Origin: Paeniglutamicibacter antarcticus
GTDB lineage: Bacteria > Actinomycetota > Actinomycetes > Actinomycetales > Micrococcaceae
Assembly (NCBI RefSeq): GCF_900010755.1
Contig: NZ_CZJT01000101.1
Coordinates: 150,713-214,712 of the forward strand
Length of the DNA: 64,000 nt
Direction of reading: 5' to 3'
Shown here: positions 1 to 8,224 of the stretch, in pieces
How positions within the stretch are numbered: position 1 is the first letter of the stretch
How the letters are laid out: the number at the start of each line of letters is the position of its first letter
The notes under the pieces: generated by a model
The model's input: only the letters and a program-made list of their open reading frames with translations
What the model was told of the DNA's origin: nothing
The model's database searches: none
Translations under genes and position numbers: made by a program

Positions 1-2
1 AA

Positions 3-518
3 AGCAACTACTGCGACAAGAACGACTTGGGGGCTTTCGTGTGGGTCGGGCAAACGGCCCACGACCAGACGGAAGCGAAGGCCGCCGCCGAAGTTAAAGC
101 CAAGACGGAAAAGCTGGCGGAACAGAAGGCCGCCGCCGAAGCTAAAGCCAAGACGGAAAAGCTGGCGGAACAGAGGGCCGCCGCCGAAGTCAAAGCCAAG
201 GAAGAAGCGACTAAGCAGAAGGATGCGGAGAAAAAAGCCACAGAGGAGAAGGCCGCCGCCGAAGCCAAAGTCAAGGCCAAAAAGGATGCCGAACGGAAGG
301 CAGAAGCAGCTGCAGCAGCGAGAGAAGCTGCGGCCGCCAAGGAACTGGCTGATCGGCAAGCCGAGGTGGAGAGCTTCGTCGAAGACACCGCTGGCTCTTC
401 CGCCTATTACGCGAATTGCACAGCGGTAAAGGCAGCTGGCGCCGACCCGATCTACTCGGGCGATCCTGGGTACAGCCGAAAGCTCGACCGCGATGGGGAC
501 GGCGTCGGCTGCGAATGA
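3..518 (+). CDS. Excalibur-domain protein, 5' end outside window
   Basis: The reading frame is open to the left edge, so the true start and any signal peptide are missing. The visible part has a long Ala/Lys/Glu-rich, probably coiled-coil segment followed by a C-terminal Excalibur domain (DxDxDGxxCE pattern, ending DRDGDGVGCE, with an earlier YYANC). Excalibur domains are small putative calcium-binding modules of secreted actinobacterial and Bacillus proteins, often attached to extracellular nucleases. The coil is built on a 48-bp (16-residue) DNA repeat starting at 81 and 129, with decayed copies at about 177 and 252. The stop overlaps the start of the downstream HNH nuclease gene by 4 bp, so the two are probably translated together. 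The function is inferred from the domain and neighbour only. Confidence 0.8.
   Translation, partial: SNYCDKNDLGAFVWVGQTAHDQTEAKAAAEVKAKTEKLAEQKAAAEAKAKTEKLAEQRAAAEVKAKEEATKQKDAEKKATEEKAAAEAKVKAKKDAERKAEAAAAAREAAAAKELADRQAEVESFVEDTAGSSAYYANCTAVKAAGADPIYSGDPGYSRKLDRDGDGVGCE
81..210 (+). repeat. 48-bp tandem coding repeat
   Basis: Units of 48 bp at 81-128 and 129-176 are nearly identical, and a partial third begins at 177. Each encodes 16 residues (AAAEVKAKTEKLAEQK type) in the coiled segment of the Excalibur protein. The repeat is in frame, so copy-number change would only alter coil length. Confidence 0.8.
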
Positions 519-1378
519 CGGACCGTCCGCGCGGATCTGGACTGTTCATTGTGGGTACTATCTTGGTGCTGTGCCTGGCTGGCTGCGACGTGCAGAGCAA
601 CGCGGCTTCGATACCTGAACCGCTGACCATTCACTCTGAGGCCGCGACCCTCGAACCGATCGTCGTGTGGTCTGAAGAGCCGATAGTTGAGGCTGCCATC
701 GAGTCTGTGGCTCAGCCACGGATCGAAACCCCGAGCGCCACGGGCGGAACGCCTGTGCCTGGTGCCGCGCCGCCGATGTCTTCGCCCAAAAACGGGACTG
801 TGCTTGCGCAACTTGAAACTATCGAAGTAAAGGGTCGGGCACCGAAGACCGGGTACGACCGGAGCCTCTTTGGGGCTGGGTGGAAGGACCCGGATGGGAA
901 CGGATGCGACGCCCGCAATGATGTCCTAGGCCGCGACCTTCAGAATGCAACCGCGAAACCCGGGACACGTGGATGTGTAATTATCAGTGGAATTCTCCAA
1001 GACCCTTTCACCGGACAGCGGATCGACTTCGTCCGCGGGCAGGGGACCAGCACGAAGGTCCAGATCGACCACATTGTCGCTTTGTCGGATGCATGGCAGA
1101 AAGGCGCCCAACAAATGAGCGCCCAAGAACGTCTGGTCTTTGCCAACGATCCGCTCAACCTTTTGGCGGCCGATGGGCCAACTAACGCGTCCAAGGGTGA
1201 CGGAGACTCAGCGACCTGGTTGCCACCCGACAAAGGATTTCGTTGCGATTACGTTGCCCGTCAAACCGCAGTGAAAGCCAAACATGGGCTATGGATGACA
1301 AAAGCCGAGCGCGGCGCCATCCACAGCGTGATCACCAGCCAATGCCCGGGCATGAAGGCACTTGCGACAGCCGACTGA
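515..1378 (+). CDS. Secreted HNH nuclease lipoprotein (DUF1524/GmrSD-C-like)
   Basis: The ATG at 515 overlaps the stop of the preceding gene (ATGA). The N-terminus is a lipoprotein signal: a hydrophobic stretch ending in LCLAGC. A Ser/Pro/Ala-rich linker follows, then a DUF1524-type HNH domain in the last ~150 residues. Visible motifs are QIDHIVAL with the catalytic DH pair, then NDPLNL and NxxK (TNASKG). DUF1524 domains are nucleases; secreted versions are common in Actinobacteria. The likely role is extracellular or cell-surface nucleic-acid degradation, together with the Excalibur protein. An upstream in-frame ATG at 416 exists but would place the lipobox too far inside the protein. Confidence 0.85.
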   Translation: MTDRPRGSGLFIVGTILVLCLAGCDVQSNAASIPEPLTIHSEAATLEPIVVWSEEPIVEAAIESVAQPRIETPSATGGTPVPGAAPPMSSPKNGTVLAQLETIEVKGRAPKTGYDRSLFGAGWKDPDGNGCDARNDVLGRDLQNATAKPGTRGCVIISGILQDPFTGQRIDFVRGQGTSTKVQIDHIVALSDAWQKGAQQMSAQERLVFANDPLNLLAADGPTNASKGDGDSATWLPPDKGFRCDYVARQTAVKAKHGLWMTKAERGAIHSVITSQCPGMKALATAD

Positions 1379-1547
1379 AGAGTCGCGAAATACGGAGACG
1401 GTAGCGTTGATCGGGCATCGAGCCCCGGATCCGACCCAAACGTGAACGCCGTCAAAGCTGATCAACGGAGCTCGCACGAGAAATTAGGATATTGGGCGAT
1501 AGGAAATTGGGTGGAGGGATGGCATCCGACCGTTTGCCTGCGTGAAC

Positions 1548-4526
1548 CTAGGCATCCCGGTGCAATTCGTCAAGCGCTCGGTCGAGCATTTTCACGACGA
1601 AGTTCGCGCTCGTTCGGTCCAGACACAGTGGGGGCTTGATCTTCAGGACGTTGCGGCGCTCCGAGGTTGGCTGCGTGATGATGCCCAAATCGAGCAATGC
1701 TTCGCAAGCGAGAAGGGTTTCCTCCACAGCCGGCTCGTTCGCGGTTCCTTGCTTGATGAGCTCGACGCCCAGGAACAGCCCGGTGCCGTGCACGTGGCCA
1801 ATGACAGGGTGCTTCGCTGCGAGTTCGGTGAGGCGCCCACGCAAGTAATTGCCCATGTCTGCCGCGTTTTCCATCAATCGCTCATCGCGCATGGCATCCA
1901 GCACCGCAATGCCGACACGGCAGGCGGCCGGGGACCCGCCGGTGGAGGAGAAGAACTGGCCCTCGGCGACCAGGGATTCGGCGATTTTGCGGGTGGTGAG
2001 CACCCCGCCGATCGGGAACCCGTTGCCCATGGGCTTGGCGATGGTGACGATGTCAGGCACCACGCCCTGCAGCTCGAATGCCCATTGGCGCCCCATGCGG
2101 CCGAACCCGACCTGCACCTCGTCTGCGATGCATACCCCGCCCGCGGCGCGCACGGCCTTGTAGACGCCGGCCAGATAGCCGTCGGGCAGCAGCACGCCGC
2201 CGGCATTGCCCAGCACCGGCTCCGCGATGAACGCCCCCACGGGGATGCCAACCGAGCCAAGTTCGGCGATCTGTTCAGCGGCATCGGCCGCATACGCGGG
2301 ACCCGCATCCGGACCTGCGTGGCTGCCGTGCAGCGGGTGCGGGACCTCCAGCAGCCTGACCCAGTCGGGGCGGCTGTCTCCGGCGTGCGGGTTGTCGAAT
2401 GCGCTGGTGGTGACGGCATCGGAGGCCATGGTCCACCCGTGGTATGCCTCGCGCAGTGCAACCACGGTGTTGCGTCCAGTCGTGGCACGGGCTAGCTTCA
2501 GCCCCAATTCGACTGCCTCGGAACCGCTGTTGACCAACAGGACCGTGTCGAGCCCGGATCCTTTCGGTGCGAGGTCGATGAGCCGCTGTGAATACTCGGC
2601 AAGCAACCGATAAAGGAACCGTGAGTTGGTGTTAAGCAGCCGCAACTGGGCGGCCGCGGCGTTGGCAATGGCGGGGTGCCCGTGTCCGACGGAGGTGACG
2701 TTGTTGACCAAATCCACGTAGGAACGGCCCCTGGTGTCGACGAGGTGGTGGCGCCAGCCGCGTTCAAATTGTGGCGGGGCGTCAAAGAATCGTTCTTGGG
2801 CGGGGGAGAGCAGGTGGTTTCGGCGCTCCTGTTCGGCTTCGGGCGCCGGGGCGCTAGCCAGCGGTTCCAAGCCAAGCAACGGTGCTGGGTCAAAACCCAG
2901 CCGCAGCCACGCTTCGGCCAACTCCGGGGTGGTGAACAGCGGGACTTCCTCCGGTGCTTCCGCGCCGACCCATTGAACGCCCAAGGGGTCAGGCAGCGCC
3001 TCTGAATCGAAGGACTCCGCGGGAACCCGGGCGATGAACTCGCCGCGGGAAACTGCTCGGGAAACGCCCTCGGACAGGACGCCGGTGAGGATCATGCGCT
3101 CACCGGATGCCGAGATGACCTCCACTGCGTTCGGGCCCGCCAGCAGAACTCCGTCCCAGGGCGCTGTGAATCCGAGCGGTTCGCGGGTGTAGACCTGCGT
3201 GGCCAGCGGGATCGTGGCTGCGGGTTCCGCCTGGTTACGCACAGTTCGGGTGAGCCGGGCCTGCCCGTAAGGCAGAATTACCACGCGATGCTGCTCCAAG
3301 GCCTCCGCGATCAGTGCCTCTTCAATGCCTTCCTCGGTCCAACGGCCCGCGTCGAGCAGCGGGGATTCCACGCCCAGGTCAAGGATTGAGTGTTCGTCCA
3401 AGACAACGATCGGTGTTGCCACGTCCGTGGCGCCCGAAGCGGGGAAGCCCAGTGCGGTGAGCACCGCCGCTGTGCCAACTTCAAGCGGCATGGCGGTAGC
3501 GGATTCGAAGATTTTCCACTCGTGGTCCATGCGTTCGGCGGCGTAGTCGTTGTCCTCCTCCAGCCCTACCTGCTCCCACCCGGAAGCGATAAGCACCGCG
3601 GCCCGCAGCACCACCAGCGGCCAAAGCACCCGGGCTTCGGTTTCGGACAGTGGATTCTCGCGGTGGAATGCCGCGATGGTTGCCAGTACTGCCAGTGGCC
3701 GGGCGGGCCGGTGGTGCAGCAGCGACGAGCATAGGACCGCAAGTTCGGCGACGCGCCACCCCAGGCCCAGGTCGCCGAAATCAATCACGGTTCCGGCGGC
3801 TTGCCCCGTCGCGGGGTCGATGTGGAAATCGACGATGTTGTCATCCGTCAGGTCCCCGTGAATGGGCTGGACGGGAAGGGAATCCGCGAGTGGGGCCAGC
3901 AGCCGCTGGGCGCTCTCCGCTGCCGCGGCTACGGCCTCGGCCTTGGTGGCATCCGTGATGGCCGGGAGTAGCCGTTGCACCACCTCGAACCCGCGGCGCA
4001 GGTCCCATTGCAGGAAGCGGTCCAGCCCCGGGTGATCGAAGTCCTCCAGCGTGCGAGAGACTGACGCGGCAAGGCTACCCAGCCCCGCAAGCGTCGCATT
4101 GCCGAGGTAACCGGCATCAACCAGCGTTCCGCCTGAAACGAATTCGAAGAGCCGCACATGCCTGACGGTGTCCCCGGCTCCAATCACCCGCTGCAAGTGT
4201 TTCCCGTCAAGGCCTGGCAACACCGTGGCAGCACTCACGCCATCATCCGAAGCGAAAAGCGCGGTGGCCTCATTTTGGGACAGCAGCTCTTCCTCGCCAA
4301 AGACCGGATTGTCGATCTTTAAAACCCAGCGCCGGCCATCGTCGCCGGTGAGCAGGAAGTTCCGGTCTTGGTTGCTGCCCAGCTCAACCGCGCCGACCTC
4401 CAGCCCGAAGTGCTGCCGCGCCAACTCGAGGGCCAGGGCCTCATCCACCATCGGACGAACCAGCGCCACGGCACTGTCCTCCAGGATCGGAGCTGCGGAT
4501 TCGTCAGTCTTGCCGGGATTTTGCAA
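1548..4526 (-). CDS. APH-like kinase / M23-like / class III aminotransferase fusion
   Basis: A protein of about 990 residues with three parts. Residues ~25-350 are an aminoglycoside phosphotransferase/choline kinase fold with HGDLTDDN at 223-230 and the metal-binding IDFGD near D249. Residues ~380-530 resemble the beta fold of M23 peptidases (an AP-dG turn and a G-x-V strand), but the His and Asp metal ligands are absent. Residues ~560-990 are a class III PLP aminotransferase with NSGSEAVELG, IADEVQVGFGR and the PLP lysine K831 in AKPMGNG. Related aminotransferases include phospho-lyases acting on phosphorylated amines, so a kinase plus lyase/transaminase on one amino alcohol or amino acid is plausible. 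The TTG at 4526 has GGAGG 7 nt upstream; a GTG at 4469 also has GGAGG. An ATG at 4571 lies inside a terminator hairpin and is unlikely. Confidence 0.85.
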   Translation of the reverse strand: MQNPGKTDESAAPILEDSAVALVRPMVDEALALELARQHFGLEVGAVELGSNQDRNFLLTGDDGRRWVLKIDNPVFGEEELLSQNEATALFASDDGVSAATVLPGLDGKHLQRVIGAGDTVRHVRLFEFVSGGTLVDAGYLGNATLAGLGSLAASVSRTLEDFDHPGLDRFLQWDLRRGFEVVQRLLPAITDATKAEAVAAAAESAQRLLAPLADSLPVQPIHGDLTDDNIVDFHIDPATGQAAGTVIDFGDLGLGWRVAELAVLCSSLLHHRPARPLAVLATIAAFHRENPLSETEARVLWPLVVLRAAVLIASGWEQVGLEEDNDYAAERMDHEWKIFESATAMPLEVGTAAVLTALGFPASGATDVATPIVVLDEHSILDLGVESPLLDAGRWTEEGIEEALIAEALEQHRVVILPYGQARLTRTVRNQAEPAATIPLATQVYTREPLGFTAPWDGVLLAGPNAVEVISASGERMILTGVLSEGVSRAVSRGEFIARVPAESFDSEALPDPLGVQWVGAEAPEEVPLFTTPELAEAWLRLGFDPAPLLGLEPLASAPAPEAEQERRNHLLSPAQERFFDAPPQFERGWRHHLVDTRGRSYVDLVNNVTSVGHGHPAIANAAAAQLRLLNTNSRFLYRLLAEYSQRLIDLAPKGSGLDTVLLVNSGSEAVELGLKLARATTGRNTVVALREAYHGWTMASDAVTTSAFDNPHAGDSRPDWVRLLEVPHPLHGSHAGPDAGPAYAADAAEQIAELGSVGIPVGAFIAEPVLGNAGGVLLPDGYLAGVYKAVRAAGGVCIADEVQVGFGRMGRQWAFELQGVVPDIVTIAKPMGNGFPIGGVLTTRKIAESLVAEGQFFSSTGGSPAACRVGIAVLDAMRDERLMENAADMGNYLRGRLTELAAKHPVIGHVHGTGLFLGVELIKQGTANEPAVEETLLACEALLDLGIITQPTSERRNVLKIKPPLCLDRTSANFVVKMLDRALDELHRDA

Positions 4527-4547
4527 CGGAAATCCTCCAAAAACGAG

Positions 4548-4581
4548 GGGCGGTAGCGTGGTTCGCACCACACTACCGCCC
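4548..4581 (-). terminator. Rho-independent terminator of the antiporter gene
   Basis: A 15-bp stem (GGGCGGTAGTGTGGT on the minus strand) with a 4-nt loop is followed by CTCGTTTTT on the minus strand. The only imperfection becomes a G-U pair in minus-strand RNA. It lies 50 bp after the antiporter stop and just before the GGAGG of the fusion gene. Confidence 0.85.
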
Positions 4582-4631
4582 TTGTTGGGGTTCCCTCCAG
4601 CGATCCGCCGCTTCGTCCCAGCGGTCCAGCC

Positions 4632-6203
4632 TTAGTGGTCCAGTGTGACGGTGCGCAGGTCAAGCCGGCGCAGGACGCGGTCCACCAGTTCGGGGTCGCT
4701 ACCCGGCTCGTTGCGGGCCTTGAGCATCTCCTCGCGGGCCGCATCCAACGCCTCGCGCTGCACGTCGTCCATGACGGTCAGGATCTGCTTCAGGCGCAGC
4801 ATCTTCTCCGGGTCCTGCTCGAAGTCGGCCTCCAGGATGGTGTGCAGCGAGGACATGCGGCGGGCCAGGGCCTCGCGACGTTTTTGCGGCAATGCGGCGG
4901 CGGCCTGGGAGCGCTTCATGGTTTCCAGGGCGACTTTCTCCGCCCGGCGGGCCAGCGAGCGCTGGGCGCGTTCCTCCGCGGCGTGGTCGTTGGGCAACTT
5001 GAGGGCACGCATCAACGCCGGAAGCGTCAGCCCGGGCAGAACCAGGGTCACGATCAGCACGGCGCAGGCTGTGGCGATCACGAAGTTGCGCCCTTCCAGG
5101 GGTTCGCCGTTGGCCATCGTGGTGGGCAGTGCCAGCGCAAGAGCCAAGGTCGCCAACCCGCGCATGCCGCACCAGGTGAGCACCAGGACCTCCTTGAGTG
5201 AACCCGGGGTTTGGTTCTTGCGCTCGGTCCCGCCCATCTTGAACATCGCCATCATCCATAGGAAGCGCACCAGGACCACGGCGACGCAGATCGCGGCGAT
5301 GCCGGGGATGAACGTCAACAGGTTGCTGCCCTCGTCCTGGATGATGTAACGCATCTCGATGCCCACCAGGCCGAAGGCAACACCTGTGGTCAGCAGCTCC
5401 ACGACGTCCCAGAACGCGGTGCGGGTCAGGCGTTCCTCGGAGTCCTGCGGCCGCGCCCTGCGACCCAGTTCCAGCGCTGTGACTACCACCGCAACCACTC
5501 CGGAGAAGTGGACTTCTTCGGCCAACAGGTAGACGGCATAGGGCGCCACCAGGGTGGCTGCCGAGCGGGCCACCAGGTTGGGGACAAAGCGGTTCAATGT
5601 GCCGATGACCCAGGCCATGGCCAGACCCAGCACCACCGCGCCCGCGGCGCCAATGAGGAATTTCGGTATTACTTCCCAGCCGACCTCGCCGCCGCTGACT
5701 GCCGCGGAAACCGCGGCCTGGAAGATCACAATGGCCATGGCATCGTTGAACAGGCCCTCGGTCTGCAGCACGGTGATCAGCCTGCGGCGCATCTTGACCT
5801 TGCCGGCAACGGCCTCAACGGCCACCGGGTCCGGCGGGGCAACAATCGCACCCAGCGCAATGGCCACGGGCAACGTCAAGACGGGAGTCAAGTACCAGGC
5901 CACACCCGCAACCACGACGATGGTCGCAACCACCAGCAGGACGGCGAGCAGGACCAATGAACGCCAGCGCAGGCGGAAAATCGACCAGGAACTTCGTTGG
6001 GCGGCCGCGTACAGCAGTGGTGGAAGGAAAAGTGGAAGAATCAGTTCCGGGTTGATGTGGACTTCCGGGATGAAAGGCAGAAAAGCGGCCCCGGCCGAGA
6101 ACACGAGCATCAGAATGGGATAGGGGAGTCGTATTCGCTCACCCAGTCCCACCACAAGCACGGTTCCAAAGAGCAATCCGACCAACAGCAACAAGAATTC
6201 CAC
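4632..6203 (-). CDS. Na+/H+ antiporter, CPA1 family
   Basis: A 523-residue membrane protein with about 12 hydrophobic segments over the first ~400 residues. It has the CPA1 core motif region APPDPVAVEAVAG and the following TEGLFNDAMAIV, where FND carries the ion-binding aspartate. The C-terminal ~110 residues are charged and cytosolic with helical content. CPA1 antiporters exchange cytoplasmic sodium (or potassium) for protons, supporting pH and salt homeostasis. The GTG start at 6203 is preceded by AAGAGG at good spacing. The gene is monocistronic: a terminator follows and the upstream neighbour is divergent. Confidence 0.9.
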   Translation of the reverse strand: MEFLLLLVGLLFGTVLVVGLGERIRLPYPILMLVFSAGAAFLPFIPEVHINPELILPLFLPPLLYAAAQRSSWSIFRLRWRSLVLLAVLLVVATIVVVAGVAWYLTPVLTLPVAIALGAIVAPPDPVAVEAVAGKVKMRRRLITVLQTEGLFNDAMAIVIFQAAVSAAVSGGEVGWEVIPKFLIGAAGAVVLGLAMAWVIGTLNRFVPNLVARSAATLVAPYAVYLLAEEVHFSGVVAVVVTALELGRRARPQDSEERLTRTAFWDVVELLTTGVAFGLVGIEMRYIIQDEGSNLLTFIPGIAAICVAVVLVRFLWMMAMFKMGGTERKNQTPGSLKEVLVLTWCGMRGLATLALALALPTTMANGEPLEGRNFVIATACAVLIVTLVLPGLTLPALMRALKLPNDHAAEERAQRSLARRAEKVALETMKRSQAAAALPQKRREALARRMSSLHTILEADFEQDPEKMLRLKQILTVMDDVQREALDAAREEMLKARNEPGSDPELVDRVLRRLDLRTVTLDH

Positions 6204-6425
6204 GTCTCAACCTCTTTCCGGTAAGCCGATTTTTTCACACCCAGATGTCATCGCGGTAAATAAGAGTCGTTGTCCTCTACGGGCGCACCTGCCTGCGGAT
6301 GCGCTACCTGGCAGCTGGCGGACCGCGTTGGATGGCGACGTGCGCGGCGATGCCATCCCGCGGAACGACTCCTGAGGGGTAGCGTTCAACACAACAGGTC
6401 CCCGGCTGCCAACCAGGAGCGAAAC

Positions 6426-8102
6426 ATGAACCCGGAAACCGTCATTTACCCGGCCCGGATGGTCAGGACAATGGATCCGGCCAGGCCGGTGGCCACCGCG
6501 ATCGCCGTACGGGGTGCCCTGATCCGTGCTGTCGGGTCGGTCGAGGAATTGCAGCAATACCCCCATACTGTGGTCGATGACCGTTATGCGGACAAGGTCC
6601 TGCTGCCGGGATTCGTCGAGGCGCACTCGCATGCGGGTTCGGCCAGCGTCTGGGACGGGCAAATCTATGTGGGGTATTTCGACCGCAGCGACCCGGCTGG
6701 AAACACCTGGCCCGGCTGTGCAAATATCGAGGTGGTGCTTGACCGGCTACGCGAAGCCGATGCCGCACTTGAAGATCCGGATGCGCCACTGCTGGCGTGG
6801 GGCCTGGACAACATCTATTTCCCCGATGAAAATCTATTGGCCCGCGAACTCGACGGTATCTCGGAGCGGCGATTCATCAAGGTGAACCATGCGAACGGGC
6901 ACGTGGCCGTCGTGAATTCCGCGGTGCTCGCCGCGGCGGGAATAGCTGCCTCCAGCAGAACTGCTGGCGTGCAGCGGTATCCGGACGGCACGCCCAACGG
7001 CGAATTGCGTGAATTCGCGGCCACCGGGCTGATTGCCCACCTCTTTGATGACCACGCCTCGGCCATCAACGCCAGAACGCTACGACAGTTTGCGCAGGAT
7101 GCCATCAACCACGGCGTCACCACGGCCACCGATCTCGGTGCCATGGGCCTGGCCACACCGGAGGGCCGCGCGCCCTTTGCGGATGCCGTCGACGAGGACT
7201 TCGGTCTCCGACTTTCGGTATTCCAATTCGGGATGGGGTTGGGAACCGGGCCCGCGGCCGGGCAACTTGCGGCACAACTGGCAGCCGCACGTGAACACAA
7301 CACCGCAAAGCTTCGCCTTGGACACGTCAAACTGATGCTCGATGGATCGATCCAGGGATTCACCGCCCGGTTGTTGGCCCCCGGGTACCTGGGGAACCGG
7401 CCCAACGGCATGTGGAACACCACGCCCGAGGAGTTCGAGGCTGCGTTCGCTGCCTTCCACCGGGCAGGGCTGCTCATCCACGTGCATTGCAACGGGGATG
7501 AGGCCAGTGAACTGTTCCTGGACACCCTCGAATCGGTGCTCTCCAGGTATCCGCGCCCCGACCACCGGCACACCATCACGCATTCCCAGCTCACCACTCG
7601 GGCCCAATACCGCAGGGCGGCAGCGTTGGGGGCCTGCGCCAATATCTTCGCCAACCACGTGTGGACCTGGGGTGACCAGCACGCAGATATCATCTTGGGC
7701 TGGGACCGGGCCGCGCGCATGGATGCCGCCAGGTCGGCGCTGCGCGCAGGGGTGCCCATCTCCCTGCACAGCGACGTGCCGGTCACCGAACTGAACCCGT
7801 TGCAGAGCATGAAGCATGCAATCACCCGGCTGACCCCGTCCGGGCGGGTACTTGGCGAATTTGAATGCCTCAACGTGGAAGAGGCGCTGCACGCGGTGAC
7901 CCTTGGTGCTGCCTTCATGCTGAAAATGGACCATGAGGTGGGTTCGTTGGAGGCCGGAAAATTCGCGGACGTGGCAATCCTTGAGGAAGATCCTTTCGCG
8001 GTTGAACCCGAAGCCTTGGGACTGATCCGTGTTGCCGGGACCATGCTTGGGGGCCAACACCATGTGGCCAAACACGGGGAGCCGGCAGTGCCCGGAGCCT
8101 GA
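6426..8102 (+). CDS. Amidohydrolase family 3 (YtcJ-like) metal-dependent hydrolase
   Basis: A 558-residue protein of the amidohydrolase superfamily (TIM barrel). The first metal site is in PGFVEAHSHAG, a metal lysine is likely in GHVKLMLDGSIQG, and later ligands are in HVHCNGD, HTITHSQ and LHSDVP. Members hydrolyse amide, ester or N-formyl bonds and the substrate cannot be read from sequence. The ATG at 6426 has AGGAG 6 nt upstream; the frame is open further upstream but without a ribosome site. The 222 bp to the divergent antiporter gene hold the promoters. It is not obviously in an operon. Confidence 0.85.
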   Translation: MNPETVIYPARMVRTMDPARPVATAIAVRGALIRAVGSVEELQQYPHTVVDDRYADKVLLPGFVEAHSHAGSASVWDGQIYVGYFDRSDPAGNTWPGCANIEVVLDRLREADAALEDPDAPLLAWGLDNIYFPDENLLARELDGISERRFIKVNHANGHVAVVNSAVLAAAGIAASSRTAGVQRYPDGTPNGELREFAATGLIAHLFDDHASAINARTLRQFAQDAINHGVTTATDLGAMGLATPEGRAPFADAVDEDFGLRLSVFQFGMGLGTGPAAGQLAAQLAAAREHNTAKLRLGHVKLMLDGSIQGFTARLLAPGYLGNRPNGMWNTTPEEFEAAFAAFHRAGLLIHVHCNGDEASELFLDTLESVLSRYPRPDHRHTITHSQLTTRAQYRRAAALGACANIFANHVWTWGDQHADIILGWDRAARMDAARSALRAGVPISLHSDVPVTELNPLQSMKHAITRLTPSGRVLGEFECLNVEEALHAVTLGAAFMLKMDHEVGSLEAGKFADVAILEEDPFAVEPEALGLIRVAGTMLGGQHHVAKHGEPAVPGA

Positions 8103-8155
8103 ACCCCCGGCGAACCCGATTTCTGCAGTGCCCGATTCCCGCCGGGCCCGGATAC

Positions 8156-8203
8156 GGCCGCGGGCCGGGACTCCTTCAGTGGAAGGAATCCCGACCCGCG
8201 GCC
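8156..8203. terminator. Bidirectional hairpin between convergent genes
   Basis: A 22-bp stem (arms 8156-8177 and 8182-8203) with a 4-nt loop lies between the convergent amidohydrolase and citrate transporter genes. Two imperfections become G-U pairs in minus-strand RNA, so it suits the transporter transcript best. There is no clear T-run. Confidence 0.6.
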
Positions 8204-8224
8204 GGTGGTTGCTGGCCCTGTTGG

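Noticed and set aside
6815..8071. Long minus-strand frames opposite the amidohydrolase
   Set aside because: Ser/Ala/Arg-rich shadow frames without protein motifs; the plus-strand gene is clearly real.
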